A stretch of DNA of 64,000 bases from SIG587 sp045544035 (GCA_045544035.1 JAZPYE010000017.1:124001-188000); one strand, 5' to 3'. Shown: positions 42,501-51,997, numbered from the stretch's first letter. The notes: a model not told the origin generated them from the sequence alone. Program-made: numbers and translations.

Positions 42501-43418
42501 ATGTCAAAAAACCTAAAAGGCAATTTAATTTTGCTTATAGCCGCAATAATTTGGGGCCTTGCCTTTGTGGCGCAGGATAAAGCGGCAGATACAGTGCCAC
42601 CCTTTGCTATAAATGCTGTAAGGTCTTACATAGGCTTCTTGTTTTTAATTCCCGTTTGCGCCATTCTTAGCCGTAAAAGGGGAGAGAGGCTTGTTCCCGA
42701 AACCAAAGAGGGCAGGAAAAATCTAGCCCTGGCAGGTATTCTTTGCGGTGTAATGCTAACCATTTCCGCAAATTTACAGCAGTTTGGAATTTCATCCTAC
42801 CCCGACAGCGCTGCGGCATCGGCAAGAAGCGGATTTATAACGGCGATGTATGTTGTGCTGGTGCCGGTGTTTGGTTTGTTTTTAAAGAAAAAAACAAGGC
42901 TTAATGTGTGGCTGGCTGTGGCTCTCTCAGTTCTCGGGCTTTACCTTTTGTGTCTATCTGGCGGACTTTATAAACTGTACGGCGGCGACATTGTTGTTTT
43001 CGGTTGTGCAATTTCCTTTGCCGTTCACATTATGTGCGTTGACCATTTTGCAAGCAGTGTTGATGGCGTTAAGCTTTCCTGCATTCAGTTTTTTGTTTGT
43101 GGAACGCTATCGATGGTTTTGATGTTTATATTTGAAAAGCCAACCCTTTTTGGAATTATGGCAGCAATGCCATACCTTTTGTTTATCGGCATTATGTCCA
43201 GTGGCGTGGCATACACTTTACAAATAATCGGTCAGCAATATTCCAAAAATCCTACGGTTGCTTCAATTATAATGAGTCTCGAATCGGTCTTTGCCGCCCT
43301 TGGCGGAATGCTTTTTGGCGAGGTTTTGTCTTTAAGAGAGGCGCTTGGCTGTTTAGTTATGTTTGCGGCAATCGTGCTTTCACAAATTGATTTTAAAAAG
43401 AAAAAGCGTTTTCGGTAA
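42501..43418 (+). CDS. EamA/DMT-family transporter
   Basis: A 305-residue protein with ten hydrophobic helices and two EamA repeats (LLIAAIIWGLAFVAQ at the start, IMSSGVAYTLQIIGQQ and MSLESVFAALGGMLFGE in the second half). Such carriers export amino acids or other metabolites; the substrate is not predictable. AAGGTGAT precedes the ATG. Its stop codon lies inside a terminator hairpin. Confidence 0.9.
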   Translation: MSKNLKGNLILLIAAIIWGLAFVAQDKAADTVPPFAINAVRSYIGFLFLIPVCAILSRKRGERLVPETKEGRKNLALAGILCGVMLTISANLQQFGISSYPDSAAASARSGFITAMYVVLVPVFGLFLKKKTRLNVWLAVALSVLGLYLLCLSGGLYKLYGGDIVVFGCAISFAVHIMCVDHFASSVDGVKLSCIQFFVCGTLSMVLMFIFEKPTLFGIMAAMPYLLFIGIMSSGVAYTLQIIGQQYSKNPTVASIIMSLESVFAALGGMLFGEVLSLREALGCLVMFAAIVLSQIDFKKKKRFR

Positions 43419-43437
43419 ATCCGAAAACGCTTGTTTT
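43405..43437. terminator. Bidirectional terminator between the DMT gene and rpmB
   Basis: 11-bp stem AGCGTTTTCGG / CCGAAAACGCT, loop TAAAT, then TGTTTTTC; the DMT stop codon is in the loop. Confidence 0.85.
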
Positions 43438-43453
43438 TCTTTCGCAACTTAAA

Positions 43454-43642
43454 TTAGATAGCGCGGGTAACCTTGCCTGAACGAAGGCAACGGGTGCAGG
43501 CATGAATACGACGAGGTGAACCGTCTATAATTGCCTTAACCTTTTTTACATTGGGCTTCCAGGTTCTGTTAGAACGTCTGTGTGAGTGGGAAACCTTAAT
43601 ACCAAAAGCAATCTCTTTATTGCAGATATCACATTTTGCCAT
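43454..43642 (-). CDS. rpmB: 50S ribosomal protein L28
   Basis: A 62-residue protein, MAKCDICNKE...VSHSHRRSNRTWKPN...CTRCLRSGKV. It is the zinc form, with two CxxC pairs. GGAGGTG precedes the ATG at 43642; the frame is open further upstream without a start signal. Confidence 0.97.
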   Translation of the reverse strand: MAKCDICNKEIAFGIKVSHSHRRSNRTWKPNVKKVKAIIDGSPRRIHACTRCLRSGKVTRAI

Positions 43643-43679
43643 GAGTCTGCACCTCCTTGAATTAACATTAGCAAAAATT

Positions 43680-43708
43680 ATATTAACACAAAGCTTGCAA
43701 TAATGCAA
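43680..43708 (-). promoter_or_regulatory. Probable promoter of rpmB
   Basis: TTGCAT, 17-base spacer, TAATAT, 38 bases before the rpmB start. Confidence 0.65.
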
Positions 43709-43757
43709 GTGTTTTTTTGAAAAATTCAAATATTTGTTTTTTCTTATGAATAATGTC

Positions 43758-43786
43758 TTGAAAGAGGGTTGTTGTTTTGTTATAAT
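43758..43786 (+). promoter_or_regulatory. Promoter of the HAD-MFS-dCMP deaminase unit
   Basis: TTGAAA, 17-base spacer, TATAAT, 33 bases before the GTG start of the HAD gene. Confidence 0.84.
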
Positions 43787-43818
43787 AAATAAATAAATTG
43801 TTTATTATGGGTGATTGT

Positions 43819-44481
43819 GTGATTAAGGCAGTTTTATTTGATTTAGATGGCACCTTGGCAAATTCTCTTTTTGACCTTGCCTTTGCCACCAACCGCGCAC
43901 TTAAAATGCACGGCTTTGGCGAACATCCAGTTGATAGTTATAAGTATTTCGTTGGCGATGGAATTCCCAAAATGATTGAGCGTGCACTTCCCGAAAACGC
44001 AAGAGATGCTGCCACACTCGAAAAGGTTAAAAAAGATTTTATCGATTATTATAAGGACCATCACAGCGACAGAACAAAAACCTATGACGGCGTTCCCGAG
44101 TTGCTGGCTGCCCTCAAGGAAATGGGACTTATTCTTGCGGTTGTAACCAACAAGGCAGAACCCCTTGCAAGGCAGCTGGTTTACGGCCTTTTAGGCGAGA
44201 AAACCTTTAATGCCGTAAACGGTCAAAGGGATGGAATTCCAAATAAACCCGACCCAACACTCGCTTTGCTTACTATGGAAGAACTCGGTGTGAAACCCGA
44301 AGAATGTGTTTTCCTTGGTGACACGGGAATGGATGTGCTGACAGGCGTTAATTCGGGAGCCTACCCCGTAGGGGAGCTTTGGGGTTACCGCGATGAGGCG
44401 GAGCTTAGAGCAAACGGCGCCAAGGTTATTATAAATGAGCCAATGGAACTCATTTCTGTAATTAAGGAGCTTAATTCCTAA
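43819..44481 (+). CDS. HAD hydrolase, phosphoglycolate phosphatase-like
   Basis: A 220-residue HAD phosphatase: nucleophile motif LFDLDGTLANS, VVTNKAEP (motif II), KPDPTLALL (motif III Lys) and FLGDTGMDVLTG (motif IV). The cap insert and Gph-like GVPELLAALKEMG favour a phosphoglycolate phosphatase or pyrophosphatase PpaX-like role. GTG at 43819 is chosen as start because GGGTGA precedes it; the in-frame ATG at 43807 has none. Confidence 0.86.
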   Translation: MIKAVLFDLDGTLANSLFDLAFATNRALKMHGFGEHPVDSYKYFVGDGIPKMIERALPENARDAATLEKVKKDFIDYYKDHHSDRTKTYDGVPELLAALKEMGLILAVVTNKAEPLARQLVYGLLGEKTFNAVNGQRDGIPNKPDPTLALLTMEELGVKPEECVFLGDTGMDVLTGVNSGAYPVGELWGYRDEAELRANGAKVIINEPMELISVIKELNS

Positions 44482-44482
44482 A

Positions 44483-45691
44483 ATGCAGCGTTACACCCAG
44501 ACTAAAATTTCTTGCTATATCGGTTACATAGTTCAGGCAATTATCAACAATTTCCTGCCGCTTCTTTTTCTCATTTTCCAAACCGAATACAAGGTTTCCT
44601 ACGAGGCGCTTGGCAGGCTTATTTTCATAAACTTTTTCGTGCAAATATCGGTGGACATAGTGTCGGTTAAGGCCGTTAAGCTTTTGGGATACAGAACAAT
44701 CACCGTTTTAGCCCACGCGATTGCCGCACTTGGTCTTGTGATGCTGGGCGTTCTCCCCATGCTTTTTCCCGAAAATGTTTATACCTGCCTTGTTATAGCC
44801 ATTTTGTTTTATGCCACTGGCAGTGGCATTATTGAGGTAATTATCAGCCCCATTGTTGAATATCTGCCGGGGGAGAAAAAGGCGGCAGAAATGTGCTTTC
44901 TCCATTCTTTTTACTGCTGGGGTCAGGTGCTCACTGTCATCGTTTCAACCGTTTTGCTTCGCCTGCTTGGCGGAAACTGGATGCTCCTTCCAATTATTTG
45001 GGCGGCTATTCCGTTTTTTAATATGTTTTCATTTATGCGCGTACCCCTTGTTATTCCTGAAAACGAGACAGAAAACAAGGGCGACAGCATACGGGTGCTG
45101 CTTAAAAACCGCAAGTTTTATAAGCTGCTTCTCTCAATGCTTTGTGCGGGAGCGAGTGAGATTGCCGTGGCACAGTGGTCCTCAATGTTCATTGAGCAGG
45201 CTCTGGGCGTTGATAAGGTTCTCGGCGATTTGCTGGGTCCCTGCGCGTTTGCAATTTTTATGGGCACGGGCAGAATTGTTTTCGGACTTCTCGGTGAAAA
45301 AATTTCCTTAAACCGCCTTATAACCATAAATGCGGTCCTTTGCTTTGTTTGCTATCTTGCTGTGTCATTTAGCTCATCGCCCGTTCTTTGCCTTATTTCC
45401 TGCGCGGTTTGCGGTTTTTCAGTCAGCCTTATGTGGCCTGGCACCTATTCGGTTGCCGCAAAGGAAATTCCAAATGGTGGCACCGCAATGTACGGTGTTC
45501 TTGCAATGCTTGGTGATATGGGCTGTTCACTGGGCCCGTGGCTTGTGGGGCTGGTTGCCGATTTCGTAAACCTTCGGGCAGGCTTTCTCGTATGTAGCGT
45601 TTTCCCTGCGATAATGTTCCTATCGGGCATTAGGGATGAAATAAAAAAATCCATTAAACTTAAAAGAGGTGCTTTTAATGAAACGCGATAA
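44483..45691 (+). CDS. Major facilitator superfamily transporter
   Basis: A 402-residue protein with 12 hydrophobic helices in two halves, LKNRKFYKLLLSMLCAGASE starting the second. The substrate is unknown; the fold resembles sugar or metabolite MFS carriers of the FucP/YihN-like kind. It starts two bases after the HAD gene and overlaps the dCMP deaminase gene by 14 bases. Confidence 0.87.
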   Translation: MQRYTQTKISCYIGYIVQAIINNFLPLLFLIFQTEYKVSYEALGRLIFINFFVQISVDIVSVKAVKLLGYRTITVLAHAIAALGLVMLGVLPMLFPENVYTCLVIAILFYATGSGIIEVIISPIVEYLPGEKKAAEMCFLHSFYCWGQVLTVIVSTVLLRLLGGNWMLLPIIWAAIPFFNMFSFMRVPLVIPENETENKGDSIRVLLKNRKFYKLLLSMLCAGASEIAVAQWSSMFIEQALGVDKVLGDLLGPCAFAIFMGTGRIVFGLLGEKISLNRLITINAVLCFVCYLAVSFSSSPVLCLISCAVCGFSVSLMWPGTYSVAAKEIPNGGTAMYGVLAMLGDMGCSLGPWLVGLVADFVNLRAGFLVCSVFPAIMFLSGIRDEIKKSIKLKRGAFNETR

Positions 45692-46157
45692 CTATATTAC
45701 CTGGGATGAATATTTTATGGGCATAGCCCTTTTATCCTCACAGCGCAGTAAGGATCCCTCCACACAGGTGGGCGCCTGCATTGTTAATGATGAGAACAGA
45801 ATTCTTTCCATGGGCTATAACGGTATGCCGTTTTGTTGCAGTGATGATGTTTATCCTTGGGAAAGAAACGGCACAGCACAGGATACAAAATATATGTACG
45901 TGTGCCATGCCGAATTAAATGCAATATTAAATTATAGAGGTGGCTCTTTAAAGGGCTCAAGAGTTTATGTAACTTTGTTCCCCTGCAATGAGTGTGCAAA
46001 GGCAATTATCCAGGCAGGTATCAAGGAAATTGTTTACATGCAGGATAAGTATGCCGACACCGATGCCGTTATCTGTGCTAAAAGAATGCTTGATAGCGCA
46101 GGGGTTAAATACCGTCAGTATAACCAGACCAAAAACACCGTTGAATTAAAGCTGTAA
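45678..46157 (+). CDS. dCMP deaminase
   Basis: A 159-residue zinc deaminase (ComEB type): CHAELNAILN gives the zinc His and catalytic Glu, FPCNECAKAI the two Cys. DPSTQVGACIVN is the family N-terminal motif. It makes dUMP from dCMP. AAGAGGTG precedes the ATG at 45678, within the end of the MFS gene. It overlaps the convergent RluA gene by 12 bases. Confidence 0.93.
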   Translation: MKRDNYITWDEYFMGIALLSSQRSKDPSTQVGACIVNDENRILSMGYNGMPFCCSDDVYPWERNGTAQDTKYMYVCHAELNAILNYRGGSLKGSRVYVTLFPCNECAKAIIQAGIKEIVYMQDKYADTDAVICAKRMLDSAGVKYRQYNQTKNTVELKL

Positions 46158-47108
46158 GCCGAAAACTTCGCTTGCAAACCAAACCTTCTGGGCCTTAAAT
46201 TCTTTTCCATCAAGGTAGTTAAGAAGTCCTGCATCGGTTTTAAAGTTAAATTTAAGCTTGTATGAGTAAAGCGCCTGCTTATCGAAGCCAAGCTTTTTGT
46301 CTCCCGCCAGCTTTCCATATTTACCGTCCCCCAAAAGGGGATGACCGATGGATGCCATGTGTGCTCTTATTTGGTGGGTACGACCTGTTAAAAGCTCAAT
46401 TTTCAAAAGGCTTATGTCGCCCTTTTGGCGAATAACCTCATAGCGGGTTTTAATGGAAAGGTTTCGGTCACTTTTTTGCTTTGATAAATAAACCTTGTTT
46501 TTGCTTTCGTTTTTCTCTAAAAAGCCTTCAAGGGTTGCGGCCCTCGGTATGGGTGTTCCGTGCACCGCCGCAAGATAAAATTTATCAATTTCTCTAAGTT
46601 TTATTTTGTCGCAAAGAATGCGCAGAGCTTCGGCATTTTTTGCGGCAATAACAATTCCGCCCGTGTTTCGGTCAATTCGGTTGGCAAGGGCAGGCTTAAA
46701 GCTATTTTCCTTTTCGGGGTCAAATTCACCCTTCTCGTAAAGATATTTTTGAATTCTTGTAATGAGGGTGTCGTTGTATTCGTTTTCATCGGGGTGAACA
46801 AGCACACCCTGAGCCTTATCGGCAAGAAGAATGTTTTCATCCTCGTAAATAACGGTAAGATTTTTTGAGGCCGAAAGAAAATCGTATTTTGGTGTTGCAG
46901 CCTCAAAAAACTCATCCTTTAAATAGGCAGTTACAACATCTCCCGCAATCAGGCGTGTGCTGATTTCGGCACGCTTGCCGTTGACCTTAATGTCCTTCTT
47001 GCGAATGGCCTTGTACATCATAGAAGCAGGTAGCTTTGGTGCCGCCTTGCTTAAAAATTTGTCAAGACGCTGGTTGGCATCGTTTTCAGTTATCGTAAAC
47101 TGTTTCAT
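46146..47108 (-). CDS. RluA-family pseudouridine synthase
   Basis: A 320-residue enzyme with an N-terminal S4 RNA-binding domain (NQRLDKFLSKAAPKLPASMM) and a catalytic domain with ANRIDRNTGGIVIAAK (catalytic Asp) and LLTGRTHQIRAHMASIGHPLLGD. It isomerises uridines in rRNA or tRNA; which site cannot be said. AAAGGAG precedes the ATG at 47108. Confidence 0.93.
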   Translation of the reverse strand: MKQFTITENDANQRLDKFLSKAAPKLPASMMYKAIRKKDIKVNGKRAEISTRLIAGDVVTAYLKDEFFEAATPKYDFLSASKNLTVIYEDENILLADKAQGVLVHPDENEYNDTLITRIQKYLYEKGEFDPEKENSFKPALANRIDRNTGGIVIAAKNAEALRILCDKIKLREIDKFYLAAVHGTPIPRAATLEGFLEKNESKNKVYLSKQKSDRNLSIKTRYEVIRQKGDISLLKIELLTGRTHQIRAHMASIGHPLLGDGKYGKLAGDKKLGFDKQALYSYKLKFNFKTDAGLLNYLDGKEFKAQKVWFASEVFGLQL

Positions 47109-47134
47109 AATTTCTCCTTTAAGTTGGTGGTAAA

Positions 47135-47842
47135 ATGGCAAATATGAGCGATGAAGAAAAGAAGCTTCGCGAGGGTCATAGACAGCGTATGAAAAAGCAG
47201 TTTATGGAAATGGAAAACACCAAGGATTTTCCCGATTATCAGTTGCTTGAAATGTTGCTTTTTTACGCACTTCCAAGGGTTGACACCCGTTTAACGGCAA
47301 AAAGGCTTTTAAACGAGTTTGGCTCCTTTTCAGGGGTATTTAATACCGATGCAAATAATTTTAAAAGGGTAAAGGGCGTAACCGAAAATCTTTCGGTATT
47401 TTTAAAGCTTATTTTAACGGCGGCAAGGCGCTACCACGAAAGTGAAGCCAAGAAACGCTCGTTTAAAACCGTGAAGGACTATGGCGCCTTTCTTTTGGAG
47501 CAGTACCACGGCGCCAAGGCCGAAATGATGTCCATGATAAGCCTAAATTCTAAATACGAGTTTGTATCCTTTGACATAATCAGCACAGGGGAAAGCGATT
47601 CGGTCACCGTAAGTGCTAAAAAGATTGTGGAAAAGGTGCTTAAAAACGGCGCTAATTCGGTTATCATTGCCCACAATCATCCGAGTGGAATTGCCATTCC
47701 TTCGGTGAGTGATGCCGAGGCCACTGTTAATATTAAAAGACTGCTCGCCCAGGTTGGAGTTAACCTTGTAGACCATGTTGTTCTTGAGGAAAACGATTAT
47801 GTGTCAATGGCGCAGTCGGCAGAATATACACACATATTTTAA
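47135..47842 (+). CDS. radC: RadC/JAMM-domain protein
   Basis: A 235-residue protein with an N-terminal helix-hairpin-helix-like part (LLNEFGSFSGVFNTDANNFKR) and a C-terminal MPN+/JAMM motif: Glu of SFDIISTGESD, IIAHNHPSGIAIPSVSDAE. Despite the name its role in DNA repair is not established. It is divergent from the RluA gene. Confidence 0.92.
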   Translation: MANMSDEEKKLREGHRQRMKKQFMEMENTKDFPDYQLLEMLLFYALPRVDTRLTAKRLLNEFGSFSGVFNTDANNFKRVKGVTENLSVFLKLILTAARRYHESEAKKRSFKTVKDYGAFLLEQYHGAKAEMMSMISLNSKYEFVSFDIISTGESDSVTVSAKKIVEKVLKNGANSVIIAHNHPSGIAIPSVSDAEATVNIKRLLAQVGVNLVDHVVLEENDYVSMAQSAEYTHIF

Positions 47843-47876
47843 ATCATTATATATCAGATTTTTAAAAAAGGCAATT

Positions 47877-48134
47877 AAAACGGCACCAACGGGTGTTGTT
47901 TTTAGGGATGAAATGCCTAAAAAAGCAAATTTTTGCGGTCTAATGTGTTAAAAAGCCGTGGTACGCGTCAGCGTTACCACGGCTTTTCGCCTTTTATCCC
48001 ACTAAAAATTTTTCTTTTTTAGGTGCTAGCAGTTTTGTAAGTATAAATGTGGTTTGATTTCGAAACAAGAAAGCATACAAATTTAGTTGAAAAACCAATT
48101 AATCCCTAAGAACAACACCCAAAAGTGCCGTTTT
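47877..48134. repeat. 258-bp nested inverted repeat, possible structured RNA or MITE
   Basis: No gene is seen between radC and the next carboxypeptidase. The stretch is one large nested palindrome. Outer 33-base arms (47877-47909 and 48102-48134) match as inverted repeats at 28 of 33 positions. An inner pair CCTAAAAAAG / CTTTTTTAGG lies at 47916 and 48014. The core is a strong hairpin AAAAGCCGTGGTA / TACCACGGCTTTT (47951-47987), which could also end the radC transcript. There are no clear target duplications. Confidence 0.7.
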
Positions 48135-48188
48135 TTGTTCTTATAAGGGCGTATCTTTCATAAAATTTTCTTGTATAGGGGGATTTTT

Positions 48189-49400
48189 ATGAAGAAAATT
48201 TCAGCAATATTTTTAAGCCTGGCGCTAATTCTTACCTTTGCTTTTCCTTGTAGCGCAAAAACCGTTTCAATGGAGTATGAAGCTACCGATTTAGATGTTC
48301 CGCTTTCATCGGTAACCACTGCAGGGGAAATTGGCCAAACCCTTGATGTGAGGGCTAAAAGCTGCATTTTAATGGAGGTTAAAACGGGCAAAATTCTTTA
48401 TGAGGATAATGCCGATGAAGTAACTGCACCTGCATCTATCACAAAGATTATGTCTCTTGTTTTAATAATGGAGGCTCTTGATGATGGCCGTTTAACACTT
48501 GACACCGTGGTCACCGCCAGCGAACACGCATGCAGTATGGGCGGTTCTCAAATTTGGCTTGAACCAAATGAACAAATGACTGTTGATGACCTGCTTAAAG
48601 CCACCGTTATCGCCTCGGCAAACGATGCCACCGTGGCTCTTGCCGAAGCCGTTTCGGGCAGCGAAGAAACATTTGTTGATGAAATGAACAAAAAGGCAAA
48701 AGCACTTGGAATGAACAGCACCACCTTCATAAACTGCACAGGTCTTGATGCCGAAGGTCATACAACTACTGCCCACGATGTTGCACTTATGTCAAGGGAA
48801 CTTATCGGCCACGAGCTTATAAAACAATATTCCACTGTGTGGATGGAAACGCTGCGAAACGGGGAAAGTGAGCTTGTTAACACTAATAAGCTGGTAAGGT
48901 TTTATGAGGGCTGCACGGGTCTTAAAACGGGCACTACCTCAAAGGCAGGCTATTGTTTAAGCGCCACCGCTAAAAAAAACGGAATGGAGCTTGTGGCCGT
49001 GGTTATGGACGGTCAGACCAGCGGCGACCGTTTTGAGGGCGCTAAAAAGCTTTTAAACTATGGCTTTGCAAACTACACCTTTTCATCTCTAGAGGCCGAT
49101 TTAGGAGAAAACACCTCGGTAGCCGTTAAAAACGGCACCGAGGGCACCGTTGTAGTTCGGGCAGGGGAGAAGCTTGACCTTCTCTTAAAACGCAGTGAAA
49201 ACGGAAAAATAACCCAGGAAATCGACCTCGAACCCGAAATTATTGCACCAGTTAAGGCGGGGCAAAAGGTGGGCACGGTCAGTTTCTGGCTTGATGGTAA
49301 GGAACTTGGAAGTGTGGATATTGTTACCGAAAATGAGGTCCCGAAGCTGAATTTCGGCATCGTTTTTTTGCGACTAATGCTCTGTCTATTCAAATTGTAG
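48189..49400 (+). CDS. dacF: D-alanyl-D-alanine carboxypeptidase (DacF-like)
   Basis: A 403-residue S11 peptidase. Signal peptide residues 1-22; active-site motifs SITK (Ser83, Lys86), SAND and KTG in GLKTGTTSKAGYC. A PBP5 C-terminal beta domain follows (residues about 290-385), then a hydrophobic C-terminal stretch. Unlike the protein at 191 it keeps the normal SxN. ATAGGGGG precedes the ATG at 48189. Confidence 0.93.
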   Translation: MKKISAIFLSLALILTFAFPCSAKTVSMEYEATDLDVPLSSVTTAGEIGQTLDVRAKSCILMEVKTGKILYEDNADEVTAPASITKIMSLVLIMEALDDGRLTLDTVVTASEHACSMGGSQIWLEPNEQMTVDDLLKATVIASANDATVALAEAVSGSEETFVDEMNKKAKALGMNSTTFINCTGLDAEGHTTTAHDVALMSRELIGHELIKQYSTVWMETLRNGESELVNTNKLVRFYEGCTGLKTGTTSKAGYCLSATAKKNGMELVAVVMDGQTSGDRFEGAKKLLNYGFANYTFSSLEADLGENTSVAVKNGTEGTVVVRAGEKLDLLLKRSENGKITQEIDLEPEIIAPVKAGQKVGTVSFWLDGKELGSVDIVTENEVPKLNFGIVFLRLMLCLFKL

Positions 49401-49431
49401 AAAAAAAGTGTAATATAGCGAAAGAATTATG

Positions 49432-49460
49432 TTGAAAATTCTCAAGAAATATAGTAATAT
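49432..49460 (+). promoter_or_regulatory. Promoter of pgi
   Basis: TTGAAA, 17-base spacer, TAATAT, 45 bases before the pgi ATG. Confidence 0.78.
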
Positions 49461-49504
49461 ATAAATATAAAAGATAGCCAAATATCAGAAAGAGGCGAAA
49501 TCAC

Positions 49505-50839
49505 ATGGCACTTAAGCTGAATTCAAACTATGCAGCACCTTTTTTGCGTGAAAATGATGTCAAGGGTTTAACCGAACAGGTTGCCGTTGCTCACAATCAA
49601 CTTAAAAACGGAACAGGTCTCGGCAACGATTTTATCGGTTGGGTTAATTTGCCTTTTGAATATGATAAAGAGGAATTTTCCCGCATTAAAGCAGCCGCAG
49701 AAAAAATCAAAAGTGATACCGATGTTTTAATCGTAATCGGTATCGGCGGCTCCTATCTCGGCGCCCGTGCCGCTATTGAATTTTTAAAGGGTCCTTATTA
49801 TAATTCTCTTAAAAACGGCGTTCCCGAAATTTACTTTGCAGGTAACAGCATTTCGGGCAGTGCCCTTAGCGACATTTTGAGTCTTTGCGAGGGCAAGCGC
49901 GTTTCCCTTAACATCATTTCGAAATCAGGCACCACAACCGAGCCTGCCGTTGCTTTCCGCGTGCTTCGCAAGATGCTTGAGGAAAAATACGGTGAGGAAG
50001 AGGCCGCACGCCGCATTTATTGCACCACCGATAAGTGCCGTGGCACACTCAAAAAGCTTGCCGATGAAAAGGGCTATGAGTGCTTTGTTATTCCTGATGA
50101 TGTTGGCGGCCGTTTCTCGGTGCTCACTGCAGTTGGTCTTTTGCCCATTGCTGCCGCAGGTGCCGACATTGATGCCCTAATGCAGGGCGCAGCAGATGCC
50201 GCTAAGGATTATGACACCCCTGATTTAGAGCAAAATGATTGCTATAAATATGCCGCTCTTCGCAACGCTCTTTACCGCAAGGGTAAAGAAATAGAACTGC
50301 TAGTTAGCTATGAGCCTCGTTTTACAATGATGGCTGAATGGTTTAAACAGCTTTATGGGGAGAGCGAAGGCAAGGATAACAAGGGTCTTTTCCCCGCATC
50401 GGTTGTTTTCTCAACCGACCTTCACTCAATGGGTCAGTACATTCAGGATGGCAAGCGCATTCTCTTCGAAACCGTTGTTACCATTGGGGACTGCGGCAAC
50501 GATGTTATCATTGAAAAGGAAGCCGATGATGGCGACGGCCTTAACTTCCTTGCAGGAAAACCGATGTCTTTTGTAAATGAAAAGGCATTCCAGGGCACCG
50601 TTCTTGCTCACACTGATGGTGGCGTGCCTAACCTCGTTATCAGTCTTGATAAGGCAGATGAAGCACACCTTGGCAGACTTATTTATTTCTTTGAAAAGGC
50701 CTGCGCAATTTCGGGTTATATGCTGGGTGTTAATCCCTTTGACCAACCCGGTGTTGAAAGCTATAAAAAGAATATGTTTGCCCTCCTCGGTAAACCCGGT
50801 TTTGAGGCTGCAAAGGCCGAGCTTGAGGCAAGACTTTAA
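49505..50839 (+). CDS. pgi: Glucose-6-phosphate isomerase
   Basis: A 444-residue glycolytic isomerase with GIGGSYLGARAAIEFL, SKSGTTTEPAVAFR, GGRFSVLTAVGLLP and NPFDQPGVESYK, at the size of the Firmicute form. AAAGAGGCG precedes the ATG. Confidence 0.97.
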   Translation: MALKLNSNYAAPFLRENDVKGLTEQVAVAHNQLKNGTGLGNDFIGWVNLPFEYDKEEFSRIKAAAEKIKSDTDVLIVIGIGGSYLGARAAIEFLKGPYYNSLKNGVPEIYFAGNSISGSALSDILSLCEGKRVSLNIISKSGTTTEPAVAFRVLRKMLEEKYGEEEAARRIYCTTDKCRGTLKKLADEKGYECFVIPDDVGGRFSVLTAVGLLPIAAAGADIDALMQGAADAAKDYDTPDLEQNDCYKYAALRNALYRKGKEIELLVSYEPRFTMMAEWFKQLYGESEGKDNKGLFPASVVFSTDLHSMGQYIQDGKRILFETVVTIGDCGNDVIIEKEADDGDGLNFLAGKPMSFVNEKAFQGTVLAHTDGGVPNLVISLDKADEAHLGRLIYFFEKACAISGYMLGVNPFDQPGVESYKKNMFALLGKPGFEAAKAELEARL

Positions 50840-50893
50840 AATTTAGAAGCAACTGTCACCCGGCAGTTAATAATATAAAAGGAGCTGGTAAGA

Positions 50894-51310
50894 ATGATTA
50901 AACTTATCATCGGAAAAAAAGGTTCAGGAAAAACTAAAAAGCTTATTGACATGGTAAACAGCGCCGCTGAAACCAGTAACGGCAATGTTGTTTGCGTGGA
51001 AAAAGGCGACACCCTGACTTTTAGCATCACACATAAGGTTAGATTGATTGATGCCGAGCATTTTGGCATTTCGGGATATAATGAGTATTATGGTATGCTT
51101 TGCGGCATTAACGCAGGCAATCACGATGTTACCCATATTTTCGGCGATGCAACACTTCGCATCGGTTCACGCGATTATGAGGAGCTTTATGATTTCCTTG
51201 ACAGAGTTTCTGCTCTTGCAGAGGAAAGCAACATTATTTTCTGCTTCACCCTTTCCTGTGATGAGGCTGACCTGCCTGCTAAGATTTTTGAAGTAGCGCA
51301 AAAAGCATAA
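50894..51310 (+). CDS. Small P-loop protein of unknown function
   Basis: A 138-residue protein with Walker A GKKGSGKTKKL at residues 7-17 and a possible Walker B NIIFCFTLSCDE near the C terminus. Similar clostridial proteins are sometimes labelled PilT-like; no evidence for pili is seen here. GGAGCTGG precedes the ATG. It may be co-transcribed with pgi, 54 bases upstream. Confidence 0.7.
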   Translation: MIKLIIGKKGSGKTKKLIDMVNSAAETSNGNVVCVEKGDTLTFSITHKVRLIDAEHFGISGYNEYYGMLCGINAGNHDVTHIFGDATLRIGSRDYEELYDFLDRVSALAEESNIIFCFTLSCDEADLPAKIFEVAQKA

Positions 51311-51330
51311 TTTTTCAAAAACATAAAAAC

Positions 51331-51362
51331 GCTCGACAAGGAGTTATTGTGCCTTGTCGGGC
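51331..51362. terminator. Hairpin between the P-loop gene and the cyclophilin gene
   Basis: GCTCGACAAGG / CCTTGTCGGGC with a 10-base loop. On the plus strand no T run follows; on the minus strand it does. Weak as a plus-strand terminator. Confidence 0.4.
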
Positions 51363-51390
51363 GTTAAAGTCTTTAAAGGAGAATTTCAAA

Positions 51391-51987
51391 ATGTCAAAGC
51401 AAACAAATAAACCAGCAGTCGGCGATACTATTGCTGTTATGCACACAAATATGGGAGATATTTTCATTAAACTTTTTGTGAATGAGGTGCCTAAAACCAC
51501 CGAGAACTTTATCACACACGCAAAAAACGGCTACTATAACGGTCTCATTTTTCACCGCGTTATTAAGGATTTTATGATTCAGGGCGGTGACCCCACAGGC
51601 ACAGGTATGGGGGGAGAGAGCATTTGGGGAGTTCCCTTTGCCGATGAATTTGATGTTGACCTTCATAACCTTCGCGGCGCCCTTTCAATGGCAAACGCGG
51701 GACCCGGCACCAACGGCAGCCAGTTCTTTATTGTTCAGGCCGACACTGTTCCAGCTAATATGCTCTCCCAAATGAAGCAAATCGGTCCCGATAATTTCCC
51801 TGATGATATTATTGAGGATTACGCTGCTTTAGGCGGCACACCCTGGCTTGATTTCCGTCACAGCGTGTTCGGTCAGGTTTATGAGGGAATGGATGTTGTT
51901 GACAAAATTGCAAATGTTAAAACCGTAGCAAACGACAAACCCGAAAGTGATGTTATCATAGAAAGTATTGAAATTAAAATACTTTAA
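51391..51987 (+). CDS. Peptidyl-prolyl cis-trans isomerase, cyclophilin type
   Basis: A 198-residue cyclophilin without signal peptide, so cytoplasmic. IFHRVIKDFMIQGGDPTGTG, FADEFDVDLHNLRGALSMAN and GTNGSQFFIVQAD are the catalytic and substrate-binding segments. AAAGGAG precedes the ATG at 51391. Confidence 0.95.
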   Translation: MSKQTNKPAVGDTIAVMHTNMGDIFIKLFVNEVPKTTENFITHAKNGYYNGLIFHRVIKDFMIQGGDPTGTGMGGESIWGVPFADEFDVDLHNLRGALSMANAGPGTNGSQFFIVQADTVPANMLSQMKQIGPDNFPDDIIEDYAALGGTPWLDFRHSVFGQVYEGMDVVDKIANVKTVANDKPESDVIIESIEIKIL

Positions 51988-51997
51988 ATAAAAAGAA

